Below are positions 25,498 to 35,093 of a DNA stretch of 64,000 bases, one piece after another. The stretch's first letter is position 1, and each line of letters opens with the position of its first letter. Source of the stretch: JAWPMT01 sp964653795 (GTDB lineage Bacteria; Bacteroidota; Bacteroidia; Cytophagales; Cyclobacteriaceae); NCBI GenBank assembly GCA_964653795.1, contig CAZZHO010000002.1, positions 1-64,000 of the forward strand. The letters run 5' to 3'. Under the pieces are notes generated by a model. That model saw only the letters and a list, made by a program, of their open reading frames with translations. It ran no database searches and was not told the origin of the DNA. The translations under genes and the position numbers were made by a program.

Positions 25498-26841
25498 ATG
25501 AGAAAAATACTATTCCTGTCATTGTTGGCCTTTTTCAATCTGGCTTATTCGCAACTTTTACCAACTGACCCAACTGTATATGAGATCATCAACTCAGTCA
25601 GTGCGGAGCGATTGGAAAGTGATATCAAGAAACTGGTATCCTTTGGTACCAGACATACCATGTCCGATACTGTTTCTGAAACAAGGGGAATTGGCGCGGC
25701 AAGACGATGGATAAAGCAGGAGTTTGAAAAAATCTCATCTGAGTGTGGCGGTTGTCTGGAGGTTTTCGAACAAAGAAGTTTTGTAAAAGCAGGTCCTAAT
25801 ACTCGTATTACTAAGGATACTTGGGTAGTGAATGTTTATGCGGTGAAAAGAGGCACCCAATACCCAAATCGGTATGTGATCATGAGCGGCGATATCGATA
25901 GCCGCGTGTCAGATCCACTGAACTACACGGATGATTCTCCTGGAGCTAATGATAACGCTTCAGGTATGGCAGGCGCGATTGAGTCGGCAAGAGTCCTTTC
26001 TAAATATGACTTTCCTTCGAGTGTCTTATTAGCGGGATTATCAGGTGAAGAACAAGGACTTTTTGGTGGTAGGTTCTTGGCACAGAAAGCAAAAAATGAA
26101 GCTTGGGAGATTGCTGCCATTTTAAATAATGACATGATTGGCAATATAGAAGGAGTAGATGGCGTGATTGACAACAGGAGCTTTAGAATATTTTCAGAAC
26201 CTTATTCCATATTGAGTTCTGAGAAGGAGCTTAAAAGAAAGCGCTTTTATGGAGGTGAAAATGATAGCCCTTCTCGCCAAGTGGCCAGATATGTCTATCA
26301 GACCACTAAAACTTACATGCCAGAAATGAATCCTATTTTGATTTACAGACTGGATAGATTTGGAAGGGGAGGACACCATACGCCTTTCAACAATGCCGGA
26401 TTTGCCGGAGTAAGGATAATGGAGGCGCATGAGAATTATAACCGTCAACATCAAGATATTCGAACAGAGGATGGTATAGAGTATGGTGATGTAATCGAAG
26501 GTGTGAATTTTGAGTATTGCCGGAAGATGACGGCTGTCAATGCGGCAAGTTTAGCTTCAATGGCTTTAGCCCCGCCATCACCTGAAAATGTGAGTATTGG
26601 TGGCATTGTGAAGCCATCTGCCTACCTGAAATGGGATAAGGTGGAAGGTGCTGCTGGATACAAGGTTTATTGGAGAGATACTACAGCCCCAACCTGGCAA
26701 TATTCCAGACTTGTCTCTGGAGAAGAAACTGAGTTCACTGTAGAAGGAGTTGTAATTGATAACTTTCTATTCGGAGTAGCGGCAATAGGAGAGGCCGGAC
26801 ATGAGAGCGTCGTGAGCTACCCTACTTCAGTAGTGAGATGA
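25498..26841 (+). CDS. Exported M28-family metallopeptidase with C-terminal Fn3-like domain
   Basis: 447 residues with a signal peptide (MRKILFLSLLAFFNLAYSQ). The catalytic domain spans about 40-355. Zinc-site motifs: SGDIDSR (the usual first-ligand His is D132 here), GANDNASG with bridging D152, SGEEQGLFGG with E184/E185, NNDMIGN with D212 and GGHHTPFNNAG with the final His. The last 85 residues (PENVSIGGIVKPSAYLKWDKV onward) look like a fibronectin type III domain. The protein is probably an aminopeptidase in the periplasm or outside the cell. The Asp in the first metal position is unusual. Confidence 0.85.
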   Translation: MRKILFLSLLAFFNLAYSQLLPTDPTVYEIINSVSAERLESDIKKLVSFGTRHTMSDTVSETRGIGAARRWIKQEFEKISSECGGCLEVFEQRSFVKAGPNTRITKDTWVVNVYAVKRGTQYPNRYVIMSGDIDSRVSDPLNYTDDSPGANDNASGMAGAIESARVLSKYDFPSSVLLAGLSGEEQGLFGGRFLAQKAKNEAWEIAAILNNDMIGNIEGVDGVIDNRSFRIFSEPYSILSSEKELKRKRFYGGENDSPSRQVARYVYQTTKTYMPEMNPILIYRLDRFGRGGHHTPFNNAGFAGVRIMEAHENYNRQHQDIRTEDGIEYGDVIEGVNFEYCRKMTAVNAASLASMALAPPSPENVSIGGIVKPSAYLKWDKVEGAAGYKVYWRDTTAPTWQYSRLVSGEETEFTVEGVVIDNFLFGVAAIGEAGHESVVSYPTSVVR

Positions 26842-26860
26842 TCTGAAGTTGAGAATGTAA

Positions 26861-26894
26861 TGGGCCCGGATAAGGACTCTGCCATCCAGGCCCA
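26861..26894. terminator. Hairpin between convergent peptidase and peroxiredoxin genes
   Basis: TGGGCC and GGCCCA are paired arms with an inner GGAT/ATCC extension, placed just after the peptidase stop and before the convergent peroxiredoxin stop. There is no T run, so it may be a factor-dependent terminator or a processing stem. Confidence 0.4.
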
Positions 26895-26902
26895 AACAAT
26901 AT

Positions 26903-27355
26903 TTATTGCACTATTTGTGCAGTATGATCTTTGGTTTTTACTTTCTCAATCACTTCTTCTATAATCCCTTCTTCATTGATGACGAAGGTGGTTCTGAGAG
27001 TACCCATGTATTTTTTGCCATACATCGATTTTTCTCCCCAGGTGCCGTATTGATTATGAATGGTGTGATCAGTATCTGCTAATAGCGAGAAAGGCAGTGA
27101 TTGTTTGTCTATAAACTTCTGATGTGAAGTTTCAGAATCCTGACTTACGCCAAGTACTACATATCCTTTCTCCTGGAGCATTTCATAGTTGTCTCTTAGG
27201 TTACATGCCTGCGCCGTGCAACCAGGTGTATTGTCTTTTGGGTAGAAATAAAGAATTACCTTCTTGCCTTTTAACTCGGTGAGTTTGATTGTATTTCCAG
27301 CTTGGTCTTTTCCTTCAAATTCTGGGGCTTTGTCCCCAGCTTTCAGTGTGATCAT
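26903..27355 (-). CDS. bcp: Thioredoxin-dependent peroxiredoxin, BCP type
   Basis: A 150-residue peroxiredoxin of the BCP/PrxQ subfamily. It reduces hydrogen peroxide and organic peroxides with thioredoxin as donor. The peroxidatic Cys is C46 in FYPKDNTPGCTAQACNLRD, and C51, five residues on, is the resolving Cys, as in two-Cys BCP. KYMGTLRTTFVINEEG fits the fold. The start overlaps the end of the upstream M23 peptidase gene by four bases (ATGA). The protein is cytoplasmic. Confidence 0.93.
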   Translation of the reverse strand: MITLKAGDKAPEFEGKDQAGNTIKLTELKGKKVILYFYPKDNTPGCTAQACNLRDNYEMLQEKGYVVLGVSQDSETSHQKFIDKQSLPFSLLADTDHTIHNQYGTWGEKSMYGKKYMGTLRTTFVINEEGIIEEVIEKVKTKDHTAQIVQ

Positions 27356-29277
27356 GAGTTACTAATTGTTTTTCTGTACGTTTTCTTATTTCCGGCGTTA
27401 TCTTCCACCTCGAGTATAAACTCACCTGATATCGACTTGTTCACAGTCTTGGGCTGCGATACAAGCTTTTTCTTTTTTGAATCGTACTTCATCAAAAACC
27501 ATTCGCCATCCAGGGTTGCGCTATAAGACTTTATACCAGATAACTCATCGCTTATTACAAATTGTAGCTTTTGACTAGATAAGGTAACAGGGGTAATTTT
27601 TGGAGCATCTAAGTCCTCAGCAATCGTGTATTTGACAAGATCTCTGGTTTTAAAAGTAATTTGGTCTTCATTCCAATCACCTCCTTGGAAATTCAATCGA
27701 CTACCGAAAACAGAGTAGACGTGCGCCTTCTCCTGGTTATATTCCAGCTCAGGTTTCAGGGTCACTTTTATACGCTGCCTAACTGGATAGTCCGGATGTA
27801 AAAAGTTGAAATATTCACCTTCTTCATCTTGCTCCTTTTTAAACCTTAGATTGAGTGGTTTGAATAAAGACTTTCTTCCAAAATCCAGATCGATATCACG
27901 GTGATACAGCTGAAAACTCTCGTCACTTGGAATAGTGGATATGAAGTTTGGATCGTATGCACCCTCTGTTGTTACCAGCATATCAGGGAGGCCTGTATCC
28001 AAAGGCCATAAGTAAAAGTTTTCTATTTCATTGAGAAAATAGGGTTGCAATTGATACTGCAGTCCATTTGCCAGTATAGTAATATTTTCATCGGCACTAC
28101 GACCGGATTTTATTTGGAGGACGTTTTCTACAATTTCATAATCTGTTAGTGTCGGTCCTTTTGGATATTGAATTTCACGGTGATTTACGTTTTTGTCGAA
28201 CGTGGATTTATTTCCATAGCTATCGATTAACATGATTTTGATGTTCGATACTTCCTCGTCAAAAGTGATACCTTCATTTGCCTTTAAGTAAATAGTAAGG
28301 TTATTCCCCTGATCTCTATAGAGCTTGTTGAATTTTTGTCTTTTCTGGGAGTAGGTTGGGTAATCCATGTGCACCACAATATTCCTCATCGCGCCAAAGG
28401 CCATCCTGGTTTTCTTTTGATGAAATACCGTATCATCATCTACGGACATTACGATTTCTGGAATGCCATTTCTGGCTCCGGACCCGTTGTGCTTATCCTG
28501 GTAGAGTATCTGAATGCCTATCCTTCCTTTTAAATTGATCGGCTTAGTCAGGCGATAATATTCACCAATCTTGTAAACATTGAATTCGTATCTCCCAAAG
28601 GCTCCATTTACCCTGGCATTTTGATCCAGAGTCACGAAAGCGATCTTTTTGAGTGTAGGGGCAAGCCTGTCAGTGATCTCTGAAAAGTTGAATTTTAACG
28701 GATCTAAAACGCGTTGTTGCTTATCTCTTATTTCGAAGTGCAAGTGTGGTCCACTTGACGAACCAGAGTTGCCGGAATAGGCGATCACTTCGCCTTTACT
28801 AAACTTAAACTCATCAGCTCGTGGGAATAAGTTGACCACATAGCTCTCTTCTTCATATTGCTTTTTGATGAGGTATTTTTCAAGCCCTGGACTGAAGTGA
28901 TCTAAGTGAGCGTACACGGAGGTCGTGCCATTGGGGTGCTTCATGTAGAGGCAATGTCCATAACCCCCTAACTGCACACTTATTCTTGATATATAACCAT
29001 CCGCGGTAGCATAAACGGGCAAACCAATTTGCCCACCTGTTCGGATGTCAATTCCTCCGTGAAAATGTGTGCCTCTCATTTCTCCCATGGTACCCGCCAA
29101 GTAGTTCGTTTGGCCGGGATTTATAGGGAATAAATAATAATCTTCAGTTGTGAATGATTGACTAAAGAGGCTTCTATAAATCGCAAATACGATGAGGAAT
29201 AATAAAGCTTTGACCACACTCAAATTTTGTCTATTCTCTGGTGACTTTAAAATAACAGCTTTACTCTGAAAAACCAT
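27352..29277 (-). CDS. Exported M23-family peptidase (LytM-like)
   Basis: 641 residues with an N-terminal hydrophobic signal (about 22-40, ALLFLIVFAIYRSLFSQ). The M23 endopeptidase domain comes early (about 65-185). Zinc-site motifs: HFHGGIDI (His and Asp), YAHLDHFSP and GPHLHFEI. The 450-residue C-terminal part is beta-rich with no recognised catalytic domain. Such proteins trim or remodel peptidoglycan peptides, and some are regulators. The gene leads the operon with bcp, and it faces the FAH-family gene with the same orientation 44 bases upstream. Confidence 0.85.
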   Translation of the reverse strand: MVFQSKAVILKSPENRQNLSVVKALLFLIVFAIYRSLFSQSFTTEDYYLFPINPGQTNYLAGTMGEMRGTHFHGGIDIRTGGQIGLPVYATADGYISRISVQLGGYGHCLYMKHPNGTTSVYAHLDHFSPGLEKYLIKKQYEEESYVVNLFPRADEFKFSKGEVIAYSGNSGSSSGPHLHFEIRDKQQRVLDPLKFNFSEITDRLAPTLKKIAFVTLDQNARVNGAFGRYEFNVYKIGEYYRLTKPINLKGRIGIQILYQDKHNGSGARNGIPEIVMSVDDDTVFHQKKTRMAFGAMRNIVVHMDYPTYSQKRQKFNKLYRDQGNNLTIYLKANEGITFDEEVSNIKIMLIDSYGNKSTFDKNVNHREIQYPKGPTLTDYEIVENVLQIKSGRSADENITILANGLQYQLQPYFLNEIENFYLWPLDTGLPDMLVTTEGAYDPNFISTIPSDESFQLYHRDIDLDFGRKSLFKPLNLRFKKEQDEEGEYFNFLHPDYPVRQRIKVTLKPELEYNQEKAHVYSVFGSRLNFQGGDWNEDQITFKTRDLVKYTIAEDLDAPKITPVTLSSQKLQFVISDELSGIKSYSATLDGEWFLMKYDSKKKKLVSQPKTVNKSISGEFILEVEDNAGNKKTYRKTISNS

Positions 29278-29321
29278 TTCAGGGAGCAGTGATTGCGGAA
29301 AAATGTCCTTTAAACCTTAAA

Positions 29322-29930
29322 TTATTTTATTTCGAAAGAAAACATCTCCTCATTTTCAATGAAGCCGGTCAAGCGATCCCCAATTTTGATAGGGCCAACA
29401 CCTTTTGGAGTTCCGGTGAAGATGATGTCACCGGTTTTCAGTGTTACGAACTTAGAGATATAGGATATGATCTCATCAATGGAGTACAACATTAGAGAGC
29501 TATTGCCTTCCTGCACATTTTCTCCATTCTTTTGAAGCTTGAAGTTTAGATTGGATAAGTCAAATTTCGTCTTGTCGATAAACTCTGAAACGGGCGCAGA
29601 TCCATTGAATCCTTTTGCCAAATCCCACGGTAGTCCTTTCTCCTTATACTTTGATTGCAAATCTCTTGCGGTAAGGTCTACACCCAAACCAATTTCGTCG
29701 TAGTACTTATTCGCAAACTCTTTTTCTATAGATTTTCCTTCTTTCTTGATTTTCACTAGTAATTCCACTTCGTAATGGATTTCTTTAGTGAAGGAAGGGT
29801 AGTAGAAAGGAGCATTCTCTCTGAGTATAGCCGTGTCAGGCTTCATAAAAATTACCGGACTGTCTGGCTTTTCATTGTTTAGCTCCTTTATGTGATCGAC
29901 ATAGTTTCGACCGATGCAAATTATTTTCAT
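29322..29930 (-). CDS. Fumarylacetoacetate hydrolase-family protein
   Basis: 202 residues, the short FAH-domain form that includes 2-hydroxyhepta-2,4-diene-1,7-dioate isomerases and oxaloacetate decarboxylases. Metal-site motifs are EIHYEVELLVKI and GLGVDLTARDLQ, and the GDIIFTGTPKGVGPIKIGD block closes the domain. The exact substrate cannot be assigned from sequence. It follows the tRNA methylthiotransferase gene by 10 bases, so it is likely in the same transcript without a shared pathway. Confidence 0.88.
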   Translation of the reverse strand: MKIICIGRNYVDHIKELNNEKPDSPVIFMKPDTAILRENAPFYYPSFTKEIHYEVELLVKIKKEGKSIEKEFANKYYDEIGLGVDLTARDLQSKYKEKGLPWDLAKGFNGSAPVSEFIDKTKFDLSNLNFKLQKNGENVQEGNSSLMLYSIDEIISYISKFVTLKTGDIIFTGTPKGVGPIKIGDRLTGFIENEEMFSFEIK

Positions 29931-29940
29931 AGAAAAGAGT

Positions 29941-31254
29941 TTACGCTGTAATCAAATCGGGCTCTGATACCTGAACCAGTCCATTGCTATCGAATTGATG
30001 CAGTTGCACCTCTTTGATTTCATTTACCAATACAGGATCATACTTGGCTGATACTCGCACGTAGTTTTCGGTAAAACCCTGCATCTGACCATCTTCAATA
30101 TCTGCTTCGAAAAGTACTTTTCTTACAGAGCCCAATTGAGATTCATAGAAATATCTTTTCTTCTTTTCTGAAAGATTTCGGAGCATTTTAGATCGTTTGG
30201 TTCTTTCAGGTTTTGAAACTACATCCGGTAAGGATATCGCCTTTGTGTTGGGTCTTTCAGAGTAGCTGAAAACATGTAGATAGGAGACATCCAGTTCGTT
30301 GAGGAAATTATAGGTGGTCAGAAATTCTTCCTCTGTTTCACCAGGGAATCCTACAATTACGTCTACACCAATAGCACAATCAGGCATTAATGATTTGATT
30401 AGGTCGACGCGATCCCTGTATAGGCCAGAGAGGTACCTTCTGTTCATGGCCTTCAAGATGTTGTCGCTCCCTGATTGTAAGGGAATATGGAAATGAGGAA
30501 GGAACTTTTTAGACCTTGAAACAAATTGGATGATTTCTTCAGAAAGTAAGTTGGGTTCTATGGAGGAAATTCTTATTCTGTCGATTCCATCTACCTCATC
30601 CAACGCTTTGATTAAATCAAGGAATTTTTCTTTTCTTCTCCCTTCCTGGATACCGAAATCCCCAATATTTACTCCTGTAAGGACCACTTCTTTTACCTCT
30701 GTAGCTGCAACCTTTTGAGCTTCCGCCACTACACTTTCAATGGTGCCGCTTCTACTCTTGCCTCTAGCGAGTGGAATGGTACAAAAAGCGCAGCCATAGT
30801 TGCATCCATCCTGCACCTTTAAGAAGGTCCTGGTCCTATCTGCATAAGAAAAGGCACTATGGTATGAGGTTGCTTCACTAATGGAAGAGGCATGTACCAC
30901 AGGAGTGTTTTGTTTTTGAAAGTCTTCTATGAATTCAAAGAGCCTGAACTTTTCTGCCGCACCGAGGACTGCATCTACTCCTTCGATCTCACTGATTTCT
31001 TTTGGTTTGAGCTGCGCATAGCAACCAACTATGAGTACGTAGGAGATAGGGGAAATCTTTTTAGCTTCTTTGACAATACGTTTGCACTTCTGATCAGCAT
31101 TATCGGTGACAGAGCAGGTATTGATCACGAATATGTCAGGCGTTTCGGAGAATTCTACCTTTTTGTAACCTCTATCCTGAAACATTCTGGAAAGAGTAGA
31201 GGTCTCTGAGAAATTCAATTTACAACCCAACGTATAAAATGCCACCCGCTTCAT
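29941..31254 (-). CDS. mtaB: tRNA t6A37 methylthiotransferase
   Basis: A 437-residue radical-SAM methylthiotransferase that converts t6A to ms2t6A at position 37 of tRNAs reading ANN codons. The N-terminal UPF0004 domain has three cluster Cys (C11, C47, C78) in LGCKLNFSETS, NTCSVTDNADQK and VGCYAQLKP. The radical-SAM cluster is C151-x3-C155-x2-C158 in CNYGCAFCTIPLARG. A TRAM-like tail follows. MtaB rather than MiaB is indicated by LGCKLNFSE and by SRSGTIESVV, but MiaB-like or RimO paralogues are close. Confidence 0.92.
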   Translation of the reverse strand: MKRVAFYTLGCKLNFSETSTLSRMFQDRGYKKVEFSETPDIFVINTCSVTDNADQKCKRIVKEAKKISPISYVLIVGCYAQLKPKEISEIEGVDAVLGAAEKFRLFEFIEDFQKQNTPVVHASSISEATSYHSAFSYADRTRTFLKVQDGCNYGCAFCTIPLARGKSRSGTIESVVAEAQKVAATEVKEVVLTGVNIGDFGIQEGRRKEKFLDLIKALDEVDGIDRIRISSIEPNLLSEEIIQFVSRSKKFLPHFHIPLQSGSDNILKAMNRRYLSGLYRDRVDLIKSLMPDCAIGVDVIVGFPGETEEEFLTTYNFLNELDVSYLHVFSYSERPNTKAISLPDVVSKPERTKRSKMLRNLSEKKKRYFYESQLGSVRKVLFEADIEDGQMQGFTENYVRVSAKYDPVLVNEIKEVQLHQFDSNGLVQVSEPDLITA

Positions 31255-31293
31255 ACCGCAAAGATAGGAATGGCAAGGGGTATAAGTAAACTG

Positions 31294-33960
31294 TTAATTA
31301 CCAATTAGTATGAAGGGAGCCCAATAGTATGGGTCTTGATAATTCTCGGACTTGAGCAGAGACAACTTCGCCTGTCTAAGCGAAGCTGAAAAGTCCTTTC
31401 TTCCTTCCAGGATTTCCTGATAAAGCCGAATCATCAAATCGGAAGTAGACTGGTCAGAGACTTGCCAGAGCGATACAATCAGATTCTCCGCTCCAGCGTA
31501 TAGCAATGACCTTGATAGACCGACTATCCCTTCACCCTTTGCAAGCTTCCCAAGTCCGGTTTCGCAGGCTGAAAGCGTAACCAAATCAGCATTGATTTTG
31601 AGGTTGTAGATCTCACCAGAGTACAACAGACCGTCCTCCTCTTCCGAAGAGCCTAAGAAAATCCGTGATAGCTCAGGCTTGCTTTCATGTACCAGTCCAT
31701 GGGTAGCAAAATGGAGGATGCCATAAGACTGAAGGTCAAGGTCCTTCAGCGCCTTTTCCTTGGCTTCTTGTCGCATTAAAGATGTTGATTCCCAACTATT
31801 GTTCTCAAAGAAATACATGATGGTACTGACCTCCCTTTCTGTACCCGCGAGGGAAACCATCCGTGTTTCAGGTTCGAAATCAACTGGTGCTACAAAAAGA
31901 ACTTCGTGGTTCATTTCCTTTTCAGGAGATTCTCTTTTTTCCATAAACAGGGTGGCAGAATATTCATAGCTCAAATCATAGTGTTCAATGAAATAGCTTC
32001 CATCCTCATCAGATTTCAGGCCTTCGAAAGGAATAGTCCCCAAGATGCCATCTGGAATGATAGTAAGAGTCGTTATGTAACTAGGAAGAGCGGGTATCAA
32101 GTCTTTGTAAAGCGAGCTGGCTGATGAATTGAATATGGAAGGAACTCTATACTTGATTGCATTTCTTAAACCACTAATTTTCTTCAAGTAATCCTCGGCT
32201 TTATCCTTTACTATTACCTCTAGTCCTTTGCTGCTCACTACAAATAAGTAAAGCTGATCTTCTCCCTCGAAGTAGGATAAAAGTGCCTCTTCTTTGGTCA
32301 GTGCCTGCGATACCTCTGAGCCTGTTGTGGCTTTGGTTTGATACTTTAAGGAATAGTACTGAGGGTAATCCCGCTCAAGGTTGGAAATAAGACTTCTGTA
32401 TGCTCTTTCAGTTTCGAAAAGAGCATTCTTCAGTGTTTCCTCATCTTCTTCACCAGATTTACTTGCCAATTGTTGTGATAGAAAGCTTATTTCTTTCTGC
32501 AAACTATCTTCTTGGTTTAGAAGCTCCTGAGGTAATCCTGCAAAGCTCTGGGCCTTTGTTTCTGAGATAGCTTCCAATAACACAGCAGATTTACTTCTTT
32601 CGCAATAACCAAAGGCCTGCTCAAGGTATTTCTTACCACCAACTGGCTGTTCAGACAGCATCAAAGCAACCTTTATAGCCCCCTCATAGACCTCTTTTGC
32701 GAGTTGGCCCATTCGAATTTTATCTTTCTCATTCTTCCTGATTTGTCTGATTTCACTGATTAGACTATCACACTTGGAATAGGTGTCTAAAGCCGCGATC
32801 AGGTGCGCAGGTTTTAGAGATTTGGCAACATGCAGTATCTCCAACGTTTTAGCTTTCGAGATAAGCGAGGATAGTAGTATGTCAGCGTTGTAATAGTTAG
32901 TCAGATTGGGTAGCTCATCCCATTTATTGAAATTTTGATCATAAAGGTTAGCGTATATGGATTGTTGGTAGATGTCGATAGCATCTTTCCATTGTCCCTC
33001 CTCAAATTTGATTTTCCCCAATAAGAAATAGGCATTTGCCACTGATGGGTGCTTTTCTCCATACAACTGTTTGTACATATTTAAAGCTCGAGTCTGAAAG
33101 GTTTCTGCTTCCTCCCATTTATCCTCTAAACCATAGATTCTTCCAAAGCTTGAATAAGTAAAGGCTTTGCTCGGGTGCGGTTTTTCTTGATATAGGTTAT
33201 TCCAAATGTTCTCAGCCTTGTTCAAAAGATCCAGCGCATCGCCGGTATTGCCTTCATCGGCATTGGCACTCGCCAGGTTAATCAAGGCAAAAGCCACTTT
33301 TGGGTGATCCGTTCCATATGCTTTTTCGTAAATGCCTCGGGTTCTGGACAAATAAAGTGAAGCTCTAAAACCATCAATTCCTAAATTGATAACACCCAAA
33401 TTGTTGTAGGAGTCCGCAGCTTCTACTGATAGCTTTCCGAAAATCTCTTGACGAATTCTTAAGGCTTTTTCGTGGTATTGATTGGCAAGATCCAAGTTGC
33501 CATTATTCCAATAGATGATACCAAGATTCTCAAGACATTCGGCTTGTTGAGCATTTTGCTCTTCAAATAGTGATTCGGCTTTTTGTAGGTTTTCTAAGGC
33601 CAAATCATTCCTTCCCAGGTTCAATTGGGATTCCCCCAGCAAAGTATAAGCCTCTGCTAATAGCTCCTTTTCTTTGGGGAGTTCATTTTGGATCTCGATT
33701 AGAATGGTTTTTGTATTCTCCATGCAGATGTCTGCATCGCCAGCTAGAAGCTGACATTGACCTGATCTCAGTTGGAACCTGCCATAATTAAGGAAGTCTC
33801 CATCTTCTTTTTGACTTTGGGCGTATCTCTCGTATAGGGTTGAGGCTCGGTTATAATCGGCATTTTGATATGCTAGTTCAGCTAGTTCTAAAAGATCATT
33901 CTGAGCGAACAAGCTGGTGGATACAAAAAAAATAAGCAGATAGCTGAAAATGCTTTTCAT
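31294..33960 (-). CDS. Exported TPR-CHAT protein
   Basis: 888 residues with a signal peptide (MKSIFSYLLIFFVSTSLFAQ). Residues 25-380 are a run of TPR-type helical repeats (for example ADSYNNLGVINLG, VANAYFLLGKIKFEEG). A coiled region (about 440-530) leads into a C-terminal CHAT domain, a caspase-like fold. The His-Cys pair is present: H754 in LHFATHG and C799 in TLSACETGLG, with the usual SLWQVSD and YWAPFILIGN end. TPR-CHAT proteins in other bacteria act as proteases controlled by their repeats, some in defence systems. This one is exported and stands alone, so an envelope role is more likely (inference). Confidence 0.9.
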   Translation of the reverse strand: MKSIFSYLLIFFVSTSLFAQNDLLELAELAYQNADYNRASTLYERYAQSQKEDGDFLNYGRFQLRSGQCQLLAGDADICMENTKTILIEIQNELPKEKELLAEAYTLLGESQLNLGRNDLALENLQKAESLFEEQNAQQAECLENLGIIYWNNGNLDLANQYHEKALRIRQEIFGKLSVEAADSYNNLGVINLGIDGFRASLYLSRTRGIYEKAYGTDHPKVAFALINLASANADEGNTGDALDLLNKAENIWNNLYQEKPHPSKAFTYSSFGRIYGLEDKWEEAETFQTRALNMYKQLYGEKHPSVANAYFLLGKIKFEEGQWKDAIDIYQQSIYANLYDQNFNKWDELPNLTNYYNADILLSSLISKAKTLEILHVAKSLKPAHLIAALDTYSKCDSLISEIRQIRKNEKDKIRMGQLAKEVYEGAIKVALMLSEQPVGGKKYLEQAFGYCERSKSAVLLEAISETKAQSFAGLPQELLNQEDSLQKEISFLSQQLASKSGEEDEETLKNALFETERAYRSLISNLERDYPQYYSLKYQTKATTGSEVSQALTKEEALLSYFEGEDQLYLFVVSSKGLEVIVKDKAEDYLKKISGLRNAIKYRVPSIFNSSASSLYKDLIPALPSYITTLTIIPDGILGTIPFEGLKSDEDGSYFIEHYDLSYEYSATLFMEKRESPEKEMNHEVLFVAPVDFEPETRMVSLAGTEREVSTIMYFFENNSWESTSLMRQEAKEKALKDLDLQSYGILHFATHGLVHESKPELSRIFLGSSEEEDGLLYSGEIYNLKINADLVTLSACETGLGKLAKGEGIVGLSRSLLYAGAENLIVSLWQVSDQSTSDLMIRLYQEILEGRKDFSASLRQAKLSLLKSENYQDPYYWAPFILIGN

Positions 33961-34009
33961 AAAATCGTTCTGCTCTCAGTACTTAAAAATGAGCGAAAAG
34001 GTTGATTGC

Positions 34010-34017
34010 CAAAAATA
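34010..34017 (-). promoter_or_regulatory. Candidate -7 promoter element for the TPR-CHAT gene
   Basis: On the minus strand this reads TATTTTTG, matching TAnnTTTG, 50 bases upstream of the start codon. No clear TTTG -33 box is seen at the usual distance. Confidence 0.3.
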
Positions 34018-34119
34018 AGAAAATGTGGTTCAGTAAGATTTTTTCAGAAAAAAATTAGCGGAGATTAAACCTTGATGGTGCTATGATATCTAAGGACCAA
34101 ATCTTTAAAAAACTAGATT

Positions 34120-34953
34120 ATGAAAAGGATAGCATTTGTATTGACCAGCCTCACCGTAATATTTTTCTCATGTGAGGATTCAGGGATAGACGAGATGGGG
34201 GTTCAGGGAGTTGAGTCCATAGACATTACAAGCGAAGAAACGATTACTTCTGCTATGGAAGATGCAGACGTGATTTCTGATGCAGGTTTTGACTCATTCA
34301 GTGATTTTGGGGGTAGAGGAATCAGAGATGAAATTTTGGATTGCGCGGCTGTCACACATGATACAGTGAACAATGTAATCACAATTGATTATGGAGATGG
34401 GTGCGAAGGTAGAAGAGGTAGAACCAGATCTGGAAAGATCATAGTCACCTACAGTGGAGGAAGAAGATTTGCTGTTGGTGCTTTTAGAGAAGTGACATTT
34501 GAGGATTTTGTAATTGACAGCACTCAAATTGAAGGTACGAGGACTCATACAATAGTAGCTGTGGATACCACTACAAGTACAATTACAACTGAAATTACAA
34601 TGGAAGGTGGAAAGGTCACTTTCTCTGACGGAACATCTGCTACAAGGGAAGCATCAAGGACTAGAGTTTGGAATCGATCTGAAAATGTGACCACTGTCAA
34701 TGGAAGTGCCAGGGGAGTAAACCGGGAAGGTGTAGCCTACACTATGGAAATTGTAGAGGAATTGGTCTTCGCCAGGGATTGTTGGTTCGGAAGGGTGTTT
34801 GTACCCATATCAGGAGTCAAAGTTTTTACCACAGCTGACCAAGAAGTGACCATAGACTATGGCAATGGAGAATGTGACAACATTGCTAAGGTAACGACTG
34901 GGGATCAAACGGAAGAGATAGTGCTGAGCCTAAGAGGCAGGAGACGAGGATAA
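34120..34953 (+). CDS. Lipoprotein of unknown function
   Basis: 277 residues. The signal peptide ends in the lipobox IFFSC with the lipidated Cys at residue 18, so it is a lipoprotein. The acidic stretch after the Cys (residues 20-60) is unusual. The rest is beta-rich, with two similar DYGDGCEG/DYGNGECD blocks, each with Cys and acidic residues, that could bind metal or form disulfides, and Arg/Gly patches (GRRGRTRSG and a C-terminal RGRRRG). I do not recognise the family. It is a single-gene unit between the divergent TPR-CHAT gene and a terminator. Confidence 0.75.
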   Translation: MKRIAFVLTSLTVIFFSCEDSGIDEMGVQGVESIDITSEETITSAMEDADVISDAGFDSFSDFGGRGIRDEILDCAAVTHDTVNNVITIDYGDGCEGRRGRTRSGKIIVTYSGGRRFAVGAFREVTFEDFVIDSTQIEGTRTHTIVAVDTTTSTITTEITMEGGKVTFSDGTSATREASRTRVWNRSENVTTVNGSARGVNREGVAYTMEIVEELVFARDCWFGRVFVPISGVKVFTTADQEVTIDYGNGECDNIAKVTTGDQTEEIVLSLRGRRRG

Positions 34954-34985
34954 GAAGGGGATTTCCCTTCGATTTTCAGGTAGAG

Positions 34986-35013
34986 AGGGTATCTAATTTA
35001 GATGCCCTTTTTT
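34986..35013 (+). terminator. Rho-independent terminator after the lipoprotein gene
   Basis: AGGGTATCTAA pairs with TTAGATGCCCT over an almost continuous stem, with a G-T pair and a very small loop, followed by six T residues. A second, shorter hairpin (GAAGGG/CCCTTC, 34954-34970) directly follows the stop codon. Confidence 0.8.
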
Positions 35014-35093
35014 AATGATCTGAAAACCAGCATGTTGTTATATGGTAGTGCGGGAATGTTTATATTGCAAGATCAAATTAACCTTGCTATTAC

